A DNA stretch of 64,000 nucleotides from Arachis hypogaea (Eukaryota > Streptophyta > Magnoliopsida > Fabales > Fabaceae). The notes under the pieces were generated by a model. That model saw nothing but the letters and a program-made list of their open reading frames with translations, searched no databases and had not been told where the DNA came from. The DNA lies in the NCBI RefSeq assembly GCF_003086295.3, contig NC_092048.1, positions 105,106,276-105,170,275 of the forward strand. The letters run 5' to 3'. This document shows positions 32,938 through 44,108 of this stretch, piece after piece. Every line of letters starts with the position of its first letter. Within the stretch, counting starts at the first letter, position 1. The translations under genes were made by a program, and so were the position numbers.

Positions 32938-34758
32938 ATGAACGACGCAGATGTCTCCAAGCAAATCCAGCAGATGGTCCGCTTCATCCGTCAGGAAGCT
33001 GAGGAGAAAGCCAACGAGATCTCTGTCTCCGCCGAAGAAGTAACCGCCTCAAAACCCTACTTCTGCTTCTTTCTCTGCTTTTCCTACTCGATCGCAATTT
33101 TCACTCCTTTTCTTCCCTTGCAGGAATTCAACATCGAGAAGCTGCAGTTAGTTGAAGCAGAGAAGAAGAAGATCAGGCAAGAGTACGAGCGCAAACAGAA
33201 GCAAGTCGAAGTTCGCAAGAAGATGTAACTAACTACCCATAACTTTTACCCTCTCTTTCTTTTTTCTCTCGATCCCTATGATTTTTTCGTCTCTTGTCAT
33301 TATCTATTCAATTCTGGAGAGCAATTCTCGCCCTAATTTATATGTTAACACATTAATTAAGGATATTTGCATTATGATTCCACCATGCTTAACCATATTG
33401 ATTACTGCTAAAGCTTGATTTATGCCCATAGTAGATCCTTGTCTTGCTATTCAGTGACATCAATAATTAACATTACCTCCATTTTGATCTTGTTCAATAA
33501 TACAGCTAGAGGTTTGTTTTAATTTTTGTTTTGGGGGGCTAGTTACTTGAATTCGAGGCTATTGCTGACAATATATGAAGGAGAGAAATTGTAGCAAAAT
33601 TGGCGAGATTGAGGGTTTTAGTTTTGGTGGCGCAATTTGTTTGGGGTTCTAATGTACTCTATCCTGCAGTATTGCCATTATTCTGACTTGTAAAATTAGT
33701 GCTAGTTGGGATGGTTTAAGATGTGGCACAATATTTTTGTTGCAGTGAGTACTCAATGCAGCTGAATGCTTCTCGGATCAAAGTTCTTCAAGCTCAAGAT
33801 GATGTGGTTAGTTCCATGAAAGATTCTGCATCCAAGGAGCTTTTAAGTGTGAGTCGCAATCATCATGAGTATAGAAACCTTCTGAAAGAACTCATTGTTC
33901 AGGTTAGCTTAAATTCCATGTCCTGCTTATTTACATATTCCAATCCAATGTTATGTTATTGGATACTTAATAGATGCAAGTATGCCGAGTGCAAATATAA
34001 TATAAGCACTGTATGTGAATGTGACAGAGTTTGCTACGGCTGAAAGAACCTTCTGTCTTATTGAGATGTCGGAAAGAAGATGAGCACTTGGTGGAGAATG
34101 TACTGGACTCAGCTGCACAGGAGTATGCTGACAAAGCAAAAGTTCATCCACCGGAGATCATTGTTGACAACCAGGTGTATCTTCCACCTGCACCCAGCCA
34201 TCACAATGCCCATGAACCTTATTGGTAATGTTCAATTTATAATCAACATCCCAAATAACTGTCTTGCTCTGTCAGTCAGGTCCTTTCTTCTTTTCCATAT
34301 TGTTCCCTCTTTCTCTTGACGTCAGGCCTGCTTTTACTTTTTCTATAATTGTAGCTTATTGAGGATGGTTCCTAAAAGTAAAATTGTATTAGTTATGTTT
34401 CTACTTTGATATTGAGATATCAGTTTCAATATACCTGATCCTAATTGTATATCTTGGTGTTCAGCTCTGGTGGGGTGGTGTTAGCTTCTCGAGATGGAAA
34501 GATTGTGTGTGAAAATACACTTGATGCACGACTGGATGTGGTATTCCGCAAGAAGCTTCCTGAGGTAGTTATTTGGTCTTCCTCAAGGTCTTATGTTCAG
34601 TACATCTCGTGGTAGCCTATCATCAAATTTTCCCCACACACAAATAGAAATAGATCAACTGTAATTTATTTTTCTTTGTTTTTTAATCAACAGTTAATAA
34701 ATATTCTTGCTCCTTATTGCAGATCCGAAAGCTACTCTTTGGACAAGTTGCTGCTTGA
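32938..34758 (+). CDS. VHA-E: V-type proton ATPase subunit E (six exons, 230 aa)
   Basis: Subunit E is part of the peripheral stalk of the V1 sector and holds the catalytic head while protons are pumped into the vacuole and endomembrane compartments. Exons with GT/AG borders: 32938-33039, 33124-33224, 33746-33902, 34028-34224, 34465-34564 and 34723-34758. They sum to 693 nt (230 aa plus stop), the usual length in plants. The start MNDADVSKQIQQMVRFIRQE is the canonical N-terminus. A charged coiled-coil region (EAEKKKIRQEYERKQKQVEV) and MQLNASRIKVLQAQDDVV follow. The C-terminal domain ends ARLDVVFRKKLPEIRKLLFG, then QVAA. Every splice junction keeps the frame and all motifs are present, so it looks functional. 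A poly(A) signal lies 150 nt downstream. Confidence 0.95.
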
Positions 34759-34789
34759 AGACTTTGGTTGTTTTGTTTCGTTGCTCCTG

Positions 34790-34815
34790 AATATATATAT
34801 ATATATATATATATT
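34790..34815. repeat. (AT)n microsatellite in the VHA-E 3' UTR
   Basis: About 12 AT units, 32 nt after the VHA-E stop codon and before its likely poly(A) signal. Confidence 0.85.
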
Positions 34816-34907
34816 CTGCCGTTCTGGATTGAGATTGTCTTCGACATTAGTATCTACCGTGCCATTGGTTCTTCTGCAAACTTATTATTGTTATTGTTAG
34901 TCTTTTA

Positions 34908-34914
34908 AATAAAA
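34908..34914 (+). terminator. Likely poly(A) signal of VHA-E
   Basis: aataaaa, 150 nt after the stop, in a U-rich context (ttttaaataaaatctttctt). Confidence 0.55.
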
Positions 34915-34929
34915 TCTTTCTTTGACCAG

Positions 34930-36240
34930 TACTGTTGTCCCCATATTGTTTGCCATTTTAGAAACATCAATAAACTATTTTGATGACAATTTAATCATGT
35001 TATATGTACACAAAAAATCAGTCATCAATCTATTAAATATCATGGTAGAATAAACCTTTGTTAATCTAAGCATGTTAAATACATCATCAACTTTTGTGCT
35101 TTTGCCCCCACTTCTATCATATCAACATGGCACTAGTTATATACACTGATGCTGATAAAGTATTACTGAGACAGAAATCAACCCAGTATTAATATCACGT
35201 CCGTTCTTTATTTTATTTTGTCGTCATTTTTAACATCATATCATTAATGTAGAATGCAGGTGCAGTATGTTGTTGTCAATGTCCAAGCAAGAAAGCATTA
35301 CTGTTTAGGTGCCTTAAACACTTCTAAAACGAATAGTATAGTTGCTTGAATCTTAGTATTCCTGTTTGATAAATATACACCCACATGATATCTGAATTGA
35401 CGAGGTATAAATGTTTGAAAGAGAAACGACTAAGAATGTGTTTATTATGAAGATATGTATTAAATTTAAGTTGGTTAGCTGTTTAGTCTGTTAGTTAGTT
35501 AGTACTGTTCAGGTAGTTTGTTACAACTTACAATATAGAAGAACAAGTTCTTCATGTATATATAGTTATAATAATGTTTCAAATCCAAGTCTTTTTACGA
35601 ACCAAAGTCCAACTAAGTTAAACAATAAGACTTAGAATAAAGTTAGTTATAACTGATTTTTGTTATATTAGACTAATTTTGTTAGACTTCGTTAACAAAA
35701 AGACTTGGATGTATAATATTATTCATATAATTATATACATATTTGGGAGTTGGGACCCACACTGTACCAATAAACACACAAAATTGTTGCATTCTCGGAC
35801 TATTTTGATTCGCTTCCATAGAAAAATTGAGCTGCTTGTGCACATGCTCCTCTCCTCGTCTAAATTCAGCTTTCTTCTGCCCAAAATCACATGCTTGGGC
35901 AAGATTGATTCTTTTTAAAAAAAAAATTCAGCTACTTTTTCTTTGGGCAATTTTTAGGTGGCAAGGACTGCTTTTCTGACTGTTTCTTCTGCTAGGTAGT
36001 ATCTGAATTGGAGTTTTTACATTCCTTTTCTAAGTTTATTAAATTTGATGACTTACAGTTTACATATTATTTGAGATGAGACTGGTTGATAAGATAAAAA
36101 TTGGTTCATGTGAAGGGGAAAGGCGTTGATGATTCCTTGACGATCGAATACATGTTTATCATGGCGAAAAATAAGTATAGTGCCAGACAGTGAAGAGAGT
36201 AATAACAAGGTAGTATGATCTTAGTATAAAAAGAAAACCG
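34930..36240. other. Intergenic region between convergent VHA-E and DUF1191 genes
   Basis: No gene seen. Bases 35440-35570 (aagttggttagctgtttagt, ttagttagttagt) resemble a degraded copia-type LTR, but no boundaries or duplications were found. Confidence 0.4.
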
Positions 36241-36360
36241 GAATTTCATGTTATGATGAAGATACAAATGCTTTCTTCATTGCTTATAATAATAGAAGAT
36301 CCCTGTTTATCAAAGAGAAAAGCAGTAAAGTAATTGAACCAATACTAACAAAAACAAAAA

Positions 36361-37239
36361 CTACTGAACACCACTCTCAAGAACTGGCTGAGTTCTTGTG
36401 ACAGCTGCAGAAGGCATTTTACTGTTGCCAACCCATCTACTTTCAAGAACCAGATCTTCATTGGCCTGTCTTTCCATGTCCTGAATTCTTTTAGCCTTCA
36501 CAAGTCTCAAACAAAGAACCCCTACATAAACCACTGCAATCAACCCGAAAAACCCAACCACAAAGCCAATCAGCCACAGATACCATGGCCGCTTCTTCTT
36601 CTCCAGAGGCAGAACAATTGAGAAATGACCCTGCTCTCTCGAGTAACACACGCCATGGGAGCCCATCTCGGTAAGATGGAATGTTCCATTGGAGAGGAAG
36701 GCCACACACCTTGCCCTTGAAATGACGCCACCCATGAAAGTAACATTGGGGAATATAACAGATATGGGTTTCCCCATTGTGTTGAGAGTGAGGTTCCTCA
36801 CATTTGTGTCCGTTACATTTGATGCATCGAAAACCATGAATCCAACAACAGAAGAGGCCAGTGAATAGCCTGACAAATTGTAGTAGCGGGAAGACCAATT
36901 GCCAAAGTCTTGGTACACAATGGCTAACCTCTTCACATGGGGAATGGACGCTGTTTTTGGTGGGATCCTAAAGTAACCGAAGTTCGCACCTTTGCTCCAG
37001 AGCCTCCGGCTTCGAAGGCGAACCACCGATGCATTCATGCCGGAAAGGTTCCGAGGAAGAAGAGCATCGTAGACGGCACCGGTTTGATGGCGGTGCCTGT
37101 GTTTGATGAATGATCGTAAAGCGAAATCTTGGACTAATGAATTGAGTGAGTCGCTCGCAGTGTTGTCGAAGCTATGCACCAATGAGAAGGACGAGGAGCA
37201 ACACAAGGTGAAAATCAAGAACGAGATGAAGGATCCCAT
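36361..37239 (-). CDS. DUF1191 family single-pass membrane protein (292 aa)
   Basis: This is an uncharacterised plant family. The single-exon frame starts at ATG 37239 and ends at TGA/TAG 36361. Residues 1-23 (MGSFISFLIFTLCCSSSFSL, then VHS) form a signal peptide. The extracellular part contains family motifs: TGAVYDALLPRNLSGMNASV, RLRSRRLW, RLAIVYQDFGNWSSRYYNLS and VVGFMVFDASNVTDTNVRNL. It has eight N-glycosylation sequons (NLS, NAS, NWS, NLS, NVT, NLT, NVT, NGT). One membrane segment lies near residues 218-242 (LIGFVVGFFGLIAVVYVGVL), followed by a basic cytosolic tail (RLVKAKR) of about 50 residues. Length and layout match the family, and no break is seen. It is convergent with VHA-E. Function unknown; a plasma-membrane surface protein is the best inference. 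Confidence 0.88.
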   Translation of the reverse strand: MGSFISFLIFTLCCSSSFSLVHSFDNTASDSLNSLVQDFALRSFIKHRHRHQTGAVYDALLPRNLSGMNASVVRLRSRRLWSKGANFGYFRIPPKTASIPHVKRLAIVYQDFGNWSSRYYNLSGYSLASSVVGFMVFDASNVTDTNVRNLTLNTMGKPISVIFPNVTFMGGVISRARCVAFLSNGTFHLTEMGSHGVCYSREQGHFSIVLPLEKKKRPWYLWLIGFVVGFFGLIAVVYVGVLCLRLVKAKRIQDMERQANEDLVLESRWVGNSKMPSAAVTRTQPVLESGVQ

Positions 37240-38386
37240 TCAACACTATATGCAGCCACCGAAAAGAGCAAAGAAGCAATGGAGATAAGTGTTTTAAGGC
37301 AAAGACGGTCTAATGAATGAGTAAGTGGGGATGTTAATGGAAAATAGAGCACCAAGTCCAATGATGGTTGCTTTCCACAAAGAAGAAAGCATGCAGAGGT
37401 TTGGGTCCCAAGCATGACTCCAGAGTCTAGAGAGAGAGAGAAGACTCAAAAGTCTTTGATTAACTTTGTGGCAGTGATGATTTAAGGGTGTTGTGCTTAG
37501 TGGCTCGTGGCGCCTGTCTCTGTGTGAGTTTGAGAAAGAATCTTTGTTACTTGTTTTGGTATCACTACTCACAAGTCACAAGAATGTGAGAAGCTACTTT
37601 AGGCATGCGTTGATGCCTCGTTTTATCTCCTCGGTCCTCACTCCTCACTCAGACGCAAATTTAGCCTATGATATCATGAAAATTAAATGGTTAATGATGA
37701 AATCCACTCAGCAACATGAAAAAGAAAAGAAAAGAAAAATAAAGCCGTGAAGTTTGGCCCATTGTGAAAATCCATGATTCGTAGAACTTCTTCCATGGAT
37801 GAAATCATGAAGGTATCCAGGTCCAAGAATGAAGGCCCAGACCACAGGAAATAAGCTTCGACTATTGACCCAAATGATATACGGATCCAACCCAACATCA
37901 GTGGACCCTACTACCTTATAAACCTCCCTGTTAGTCCAAAATAAAAATAAAGCCCCTTAAAATTTCAAGCATAATGGAATTTAGGATTTAATTTTTATAG
38001 TTTAAACTCATATAGTTCTATTTACTTGTTTAGAAAGCTCTTAACCTTAACAATGGAGGTTTAGTTGTTCATGGTGCAGAAAAATTTTAGTAGAGAAAAG
38101 TGTAAAATGCGAAAGAGAGAAGAAGGGACCCTAGGCTAAGATATCTTCTCTTTTTATATCTAATCCTAATTAATGTTAAATAAAATTTTTAAAACCTAAA
38201 AATATATTTTCTTAATTCAAAACACAAAAAAAGATTGAATTAAAGCCTAAAGATTTGATGTAATTCACGTGGAAGCTTTACTCTTTCAGCACATTGGCGC
38301 CAAACTTGAACTGAGTAAAGTTTGACACCACGTTTATATGAAGACGCACGCATTCCAACCTTCCTGGCGCCAAACGCCGGGATATG
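37240..38386. other. Upstream region of the DUF1191 gene and older repeat debris
   Basis: The first few hundred bases hold the DUF1191 promoter and 5' UTR. From about 38240, words such as cctggcgccaaacgccggg indicate remains of an LTR retrotransposon. The hAT-like element at 38395 inserted into this debris, which resumes at 41019. Confidence 0.5.
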
Positions 38387-38394
38387 GCATTTGG
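38387..38394. repeat. Left 8-bp target-site duplication of the hAT-like element
   Basis: gcatttgg, repeated exactly at 41019-41026. Confidence 0.9.
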
Positions 38395-39049
38395 TAGGGG
38401 TGGGCATGGTTTGGATTTTTATAAATCCAAACTGGATCCACTTCAAAACCAGTTTTATGGTTCATGAAACCAAACCAGAACTAGATTGAAGAGAGAAATC
38501 GGTTCTAAACCGGTTTGAAAAAAAATCAATTTTAAACCGATTTTAGAATTTAAATCCAGTTTTTTTAAAATCCAAATCTAAAATCTGATTTTTTTATAAA
38601 ATCCAGTTTTAAAACCAATTTTTGAAAATCCAGTTTTAAAATCAGTTTTTTCAACCAAAAATCCAATTTTAAAACTAGTGTTTAAAAATTCAATTTTCAA
38701 ACCAGATATTTTAACAAAAAATTCAATTTTCAAACCATAATTTTTAAAAGTAAAATTAATACTAAAGTTATTTTAAAGTGTATAGATTCATTAATATTAA
38801 ATTTTGCAACAAAATGTCTTATTAGCAACCTTTCCCTGCCAAAGACTAAAGCCACTCCCTCAAAGTAGAAGCAAAGCTTCGATATAACTTTTTTTTCTTC
38901 CCCAGCCACATGAGAATGAAAAAGAATACAAAAAAAAGGGACAAAACAAAAATATGGGATTGGATGAGAGATACAAATATTCAAATAAGCTTCAAAAAAT
39001 TCAATAGTCTTGAGTTAAAAAAAAAGGGGATGGAAAACAAGGTTCTCAG

Positions 39050-39376
39050 CACAAATTAGCAACCATCACACAGAGAAAATTGTCGGCATCATCAATAGTG
39101 AGAGTAGCCCCTGCATTAACTAGTAAAGTAGGTACGTCTTCATGTCCATTCTTGATGGCTTCTAGTAAGGGAGTAGCCCTAAATTTATCTGATGCAGATG
39201 GTTGTTTAAAGTTTAAACCAAACTCAATATTTTGACTTCAATACAACACATTCAAAAAATAAAAAGATTGTCCACAATCACCTTAAAATGGAAAAAGTTC
39301 AAAAGCTAACCTGGTAAATTGATATTTACTCCTTGCTCAACTACAAGGGAAGAAATATCTACATATCCTTTTGAGG
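39050..39376 (-). pseudogene. Captured fragment of a SKOR/GORK-like outward K+ channel (ankyrin repeats), with intron
   Basis: Two exons read on the minus strand. The exon 39376-39311 gives TSKGYVDISSLVVEQGVNIN, then LP. Its last base joins, across a GT...AG intron (39310-39189), to ATAAATTT and completes the GAT (Asp) codon. The next exon reads DKFRATPLLEAIKNGHEDVP, then LLVNAGATLTIDDADNFLC. These are ankyrin repeats. The NFLC segment and the LLEAIKNGH motif resemble the cytosolic ankyrin domain of SKOR/GORK-type plant Shaker channels, by memory of that family. No pore or voltage-sensor segments are present, so it is a captured piece, not a gene. Confidence 0.65.
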
Positions 39377-40264
39377 TAGAGATATGTTGTGATTGTAACC
39401 ATAAAACACATAATTAAAATGTTAGCTTGTCACCACTGTATTATGTGTCGAAAATTCAAAATCTTGATCATACTATTCCTCTTATCTTCTTTCTCAACAA
39501 ATTTATCAAGACTCACTCACTCACATGCGAAGAACAAGATTCAACCAATCCTACTCATAGAGTGCGAGTCAGATTAGATTTGAGGGAATGCTACAAAGAT
39601 TATATATAGTATAGACAAGACTTGAACTTGCATAATAAGGAAATATCTTAGATAAGAGCAAAATAATATCTTAGATAAGAGCAAAATAATAAGGAAAAAA
39701 TGAACTTGCATTCAAATCATACAAGGTTCTCAGCACAAATTAGCAACCACATAAAAGTAAAACATCCCAGCCTAGTTTCTTATCAAAACAGCCCAGTTTC
39801 AATAACAATTTCAGCAATTTTGCAATAATTTATATACTTGTTGCATTTTCCCCATGCAATATGAGTCTCACAGCAAATTGAATTGAGTTAAATTTGGTGA
39901 TGATCACTACTATGCTAATTTTAACGAATGAGAAAAATGCATGCATGTATATAGAATTATAGATTGTAGAGCATCCCTCCATCACCAAAGTATCTCTAGT
40001 TAGTTAGATATATTCACTCACATTTCAGCCACTCTTTAAAAATAGATTAACTAATCAAAATAGAAAGCTTTCACTCCATGCCATACATAGAATATTACTT
40101 ACTCACATCATATAAATCAAAGTAGCAAATTAAATATATAAACAAGTAAAGTAAGAGAAATCCATCATGGGATCATGTTCTTCTCATTCAAAAGAATACT
40201 TAATCTGTAATTTGGTGTTAGAAAATAGGAATGCATGAGTGTACATTTGAATTCAAATTAGGAT

Positions 40265-40480
40265 TCATGATGGGCAGATAGTAGATTCACCGTAAATGTA
40301 GTCAAGGATAGCAACGACACCGAAAACAAAGGCTTGATCGATCCCTAGATTGACGACTACATGGTACACATCCTGGAAACAGAGAACTAGAACAGGGGCT
40401 ACTGCTTGTTCTGCTTGTTCTGGTTCAGTTTCACAAACTTTGTTGTACTCCTGGGTAGAAAAACAAAATCTACAATGCAA
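40265..40480 (-). pseudogene. Second captured coding-like fragment, identity uncertain
   Basis: The minus-strand frame ends DVYHVVVNLGIDQAFVFGVV, then AILDYIYGESTICPS and a stop. The pattern, a terminal beta-strand followed by a hydrophobic helix, is reminiscent of the C-terminus of LURP-one-related (Tubby-like) proteins, but I am not sure. Upstream residues (ETEPEQAEQAVAP) look non-homologous. It lies inside the hAT-like element. Confidence 0.3.
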
Positions 40481-41018
40481 TCAATTGCAAAATCAGACAC
40501 GACAACCCAAAATTCCACTAGAAGAAGAACAAGCAGAGGTAATGGTACTAACGCTATGACCCGCTGGCAAGAAGCACGAGCAGAGGCGAATGGAAAGCCC
40601 ACACCTGTGACGGCAAGTTGGCGAAACGGAGACGGTGAAACCAAAGAATGACAACGGCGAACGAGAAAGGAGAAGACCGAAGGAGAAGCGCCGAAGGAGA
40701 AGACGCCACAGTTGAAGGAGAAGCGCTGAAGGAGAAGCGCGACACCACAGTTGAAGGAAAAGCACGACGCCACAGTTGATTTGTGCGTGGTGTGAATTGT
40801 GAACTGGTTCACCGAATTAGGGTTTTTCCAAATTTGGATCCTAATTCGGATTTGGATCCAGACCTGGATTTAAGTTGGTTAAATGGTTTGGATTAAAAAA
40901 CCAAACCATAAAATTGATGCAATGTGGTTTGGATTTTTTTTAAAAACTGGTTTTTTTAAAATGGTTTGGTTTGGATTGGGTTTAAAATCCAAGATTTGAA
41001 TTTTTTTGCCCAGCCCTA

Positions 41019-41026
41019 GCATTTGG
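41019..41026. repeat. Right 8-bp target-site duplication of the hAT-like element
   Basis: gcatttgg, identical to 38387-38394. Confidence 0.9.
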
Positions 41027-42265
41027 CGCCACCATGGTCGCAACAAATTGGAGCTTTATAGTGATCCTAGCGCTAAACTTGAGCTAGATGAAATTTGGCA
41101 CCATCTTGCTGCGTGAAATTGACTCCTTTTTTTTTTCTCTAACTCTGCCAAATTTCATTTAGTGTTACCAACATCTCATTAGTTAGTTATCCACTTCGCA
41201 AATCCTTCTCACTATCCACTTAACTTATTCAACATGTTCACCTCTATTCCAAATCTTAAAAACTCGCTAACGGATCCTAAATATGGGTTAAAGAGGTTTG
41301 GAAAGCTAGATAATAGGTTTAAATCTAAAAAATACAACCTTTTCAAAATAGGGTACGCGAGCACCCTCCGCAAATGTGGGTTTTCAAAACAGAGGGGGTG
41401 GCTCGTATACACATAGACACCACCGTGTACGCACACATTCAAAGTTTGACCATTCTCACGTACGCATGCCTCATGCGTACGCATGAACGTGAAAATTGAC
41501 AGAGTTGCATACGCATCCACCTCATGCATATGCGAGTGTGTTGAATAAAGAGGATTCTCACGTACGCATGCATATTTTTGTGTACGCATGCCTTGTGTTT
41601 TTCCAAAAAAAGCTGTTAAGTCTGCAGAAATCAGTTTTTTATACACCCAACTTCGAATGCACATAACTTTTTCGTTAAAAATCATTTTTAGTCCGTTCTT
41701 TTAACGTTGTAAACTTCACGGATCTAAATCTCATTCAAGACATTTATAAATTTTGAAGGTCCATAAGCCAAGTTATGGTCTGACGAAGTTGGTCAAAATC
41801 AGTTTTTTACCCCAAAACACCAAACCTAAAATTTTCCAAAATCCTCAATCTTAAATCAATTTAACTAGAACCAAATCAATACCAATTGTCCCTCCAGCAT
41901 TTCTCAATCAATCCACACTAATCATTCAATTTAATTCACAATCCACACTAATCATTCCAAAAATTTGATATCTGAAAGGGATATATGCTGAACAAACATC
42001 TTCATCCTTGATTTGTTCAGCTTACCTCCCTATAAGCTGTGTTGTTTCCCTATCTCACATTAGCATAGTTATACTTCCTATTCTATCATAGGCCATAACT
42101 TCAACCTTGTACCTATTATAAAATATGCAATACCAATTGTCAAAAAGGATTTTCTCTTAATAAATTCCCCTGCCAAATAGTTCAATAGACCAATAAAATA
42201 GGATCAATTCTTTACAATTCATGCAAGTAAGTTAATGTTAATTAAATTGCATTGAAATGTCACTT
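41027..42265. repeat. LTR-retrotransposon debris with cgtacgcatg word array
   Basis: This continues the sequence interrupted by the hAT-like element (ggcgccacc follows the duplication). Bases 41400-41600 repeat cgtacgcatg and tgcgtacgcatg, self-complementary words of the kind seen in other LTRs in this window. No boundaries or coding region could be defined. The open frames here are translations of the repeats. Confidence 0.5.
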
Positions 42266-42269
42266 GAAA

Positions 42270-43819
42270 ACATTATTCTTTGAAATCTATTAGAGGCATC
42301 CAAATTAAGTCTTGTCTCATACCTAAGGGATGCACTGCCATGTGTATGACCACACTTGAAACATTTATATCGATTTTCAATCGGGGTTTCTACTTTCTTT
42401 GGACACTTGCTACACGATTTGTAAAACTAATCGTTGTTGCCAGCATTGATAGAGATAACGGTTCCGCCAATCCATATAGGACCTTTTTGCACCAAGTCAA
42501 GGTGTAAGTATCAAACCATCATTGTTGAGTTTAGTGAATGCCTAATACACTTAGTTATTAGTAAAAGTGTTAGCTAATTGGACCACTGTTGAATTGAGTG
42601 CGTCTTCTATTGATTTTACTATGACACCTCCTTGTTTCAGTTCTGCAGCACCAGATTGCACACCATGACCAGAGACCTAACTAATCCTGACCGAATTAGA
42701 CCTTACACTGCCAAGCAAGCAGCACATTGACTGTTAACCTTTTTCGAGTTTTAGAGACATCAAAGTGGCTCTGAATCGATACTTTATCTGAAAACATAAA
42801 CAATAAGAATCAGTTTTGCCTTTAGTAAACATGGCTTTATCACATACCAATTTTAGTAAACAAATCACTTTTACTAATGGAGTGGGTTAGGAATTTTAAC
42901 ATGTTGATTCATACCATTCCATCGGCTGGGTTTAAAGAACTGCAACACCACTATCAGTGGTTCAACCCTGCCATCTTCAAGATGGGAAAGTATGTGATTG
43001 ACCATGTCACCAAATACACAATCAAGATTATTGTTACTGCGAACACAAAACCCATACAAATCCACATTAAACTGATGTATACTATTTCAAACAACACAAA
43101 ACTTGTCTATTTTATTCAAGAAACTTACTCTAGGTCTGCTATCACAACCACCATACGTTTTGTTTCCTTTTCTTTGCTTGTGATTATATCCCTTGGGTCC
43201 TCCTTCCCAACAAACCTCCCCGATTATGTCTAACGAATAATGAATGATACCAAATAAGTCATAATATCAATGATACTGGAAAGGATGGTTACTATCTAAA
43301 GAAACATACAAAGTAGTTGCTTACCCAATAGTTGAGAATCATCAAGCTTTTCAACAGCAAGGAGCTCTGGGATAGGCTTCAAGCAGAAGGGTTCAAGAGG
43401 AAAACTTGGACACAAATAACAACTGTTCTGTGGGAAAAGTTCAAAGTCCACCGATTTCTTGTTGTTTTAATCTTCTCCATCTTATCCACAACTATGAAGT
43501 TACTCATAGTGTACATTTTAAACTCCTAAAAAAAAACCCCTCCACTTCTTGAATAAACCTTTATTGATTGACGCTTAGATCCTTCCTTCCTAGAAAAAAA
43601 TCCATTTGCTATAAGAATCTCATTTATCAACAACGAACTGAAATGAAGTAAATAAAGTTAACAGCTTACCTTAATATCTTGAAGTACCATCTCTATGCTA
43701 TTAACTTCCTTTTGGTTGTACCTATTTGAATTTTTCCATATATGAACAACATACACCTGAAATTTCCATTCAAGTATCTTGGCATTGACATTCATTAGCA
43801 TATCATACCCTTCAGACAT
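42270..43819 (-). pseudogene. Replication protein A 70-kDa-like gene (RPA1-like), broken
   Basis: RPA1 binds single-stranded DNA; RPA-like genes also occur in plant Helitrons. Exon 43819-43670 starts MSEGYDMLMNVNAKILEWKF and ends VNSIEMVLQDIK at a GTAAGC donor. Exon about 43590-43330 contains EFKMYTMSNFIVVDKMEKIK and RWTLNFSHRTVV, with a frame break and a stop in a poly-A/T run near 43530. Exon about 43225-43130 gives GKEDPRDIITSKEKETKRMV, then VVIADLE before GTAAGT. Exon 43050-42877 gives CVFGDMVNHILSHLEDGRVE and LIVVLQFFKPSRWNG. A last segment (about 42500-42285) has GPIWIGGTVISINAGNND, an in-frame stop, and the zinc-finger piece KCFKCGHTHG. Introns are retained, so it is not a retrocopy. 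Confidence 0.75.
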
Positions 43820-44081
43820 TTTTACGCAGGTTTGAAAAAAATTAGACTGCTCTGTGTTTATTGGTGAGAAAGTATTTCACTACCTTTTATACTATAATTT
43901 GAAATATTTGATTTATATCCATTGAGAACGGGCTGGGTTGGTATACTACTCTACATATTGACTCATTTTACTGTGTTGTATTAGATTACCAGATGTCATT
44001 AGATTAAGAGATACACTTGTCAAGCAAATGATGATCCACATGTCAACCAAAGACCACTACTACACTCCTATTATATATTAA

Positions 44082-44108
44082 CTAGTGTGTTTTCCGCGTG
44101 AAGCGCGG
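44082..44108 (-). other. Helitron 3' terminus with hairpin
   Basis: Minus-strand reading: CCGCG, a five-base loop, CGCGG, then AAAACACA and CTAG. Stem arms are at 44104-44108 and 44094-44098. The position, GC-rich stem and CTAG|T junction match known plant Helitron ends. Confidence 0.75.

Larger units (their letters stand above)
38395..41018. mobile_element. Non-autonomous hAT-like transposon (2624 bp) carrying host gene fragments
   Basis: The ends are inverted: the left reads TAGGGGTGGGCA and the right, reverse-complemented, reads TAGGGCTGGGCA. An 8-bp duplication gcatttgg flanks it exactly, which is the hAT hallmark. Subterminal zones are rich in repeated words: aaaccagttttaaaa-type on the left (38430-38720) and ggtttggattt-type on the right (40870-40990). 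No transposase is present. Inside are spliced-gene fragments on the minus strand (ankyrin part of a K+ channel at 39050-39376; another coding-like piece at 40265-40480) and a Ser/Phe-rich low-complexity region (40480-40810). Confidence 0.9.

Noticed and set aside
35440..35570. Possible solo copia LTR downstream of VHA-E
   Set aside because: Words such as ttagttagttagt are suggestive, but no TG...CA ends with matching duplications could be found.
40399..40812. 137-codon Ser/Phe-rich frame inside the hAT-like element
   Set aside because: Made of repeated gaaggagaagcgc-type units; several frames are open. No protein similarity seen.
41212..41685. 157-codon minus-strand frame
   Set aside because: Its translation repeats HTHEACVREN-like text because the DNA is a cgtacgcatg repeat array.
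42270..43819. Functional RPA1 gene
   Set aside because: It has in-frame stops (poly-A/T run near 43530 and within the GNND segment near 42430) and disrupted exon 2.
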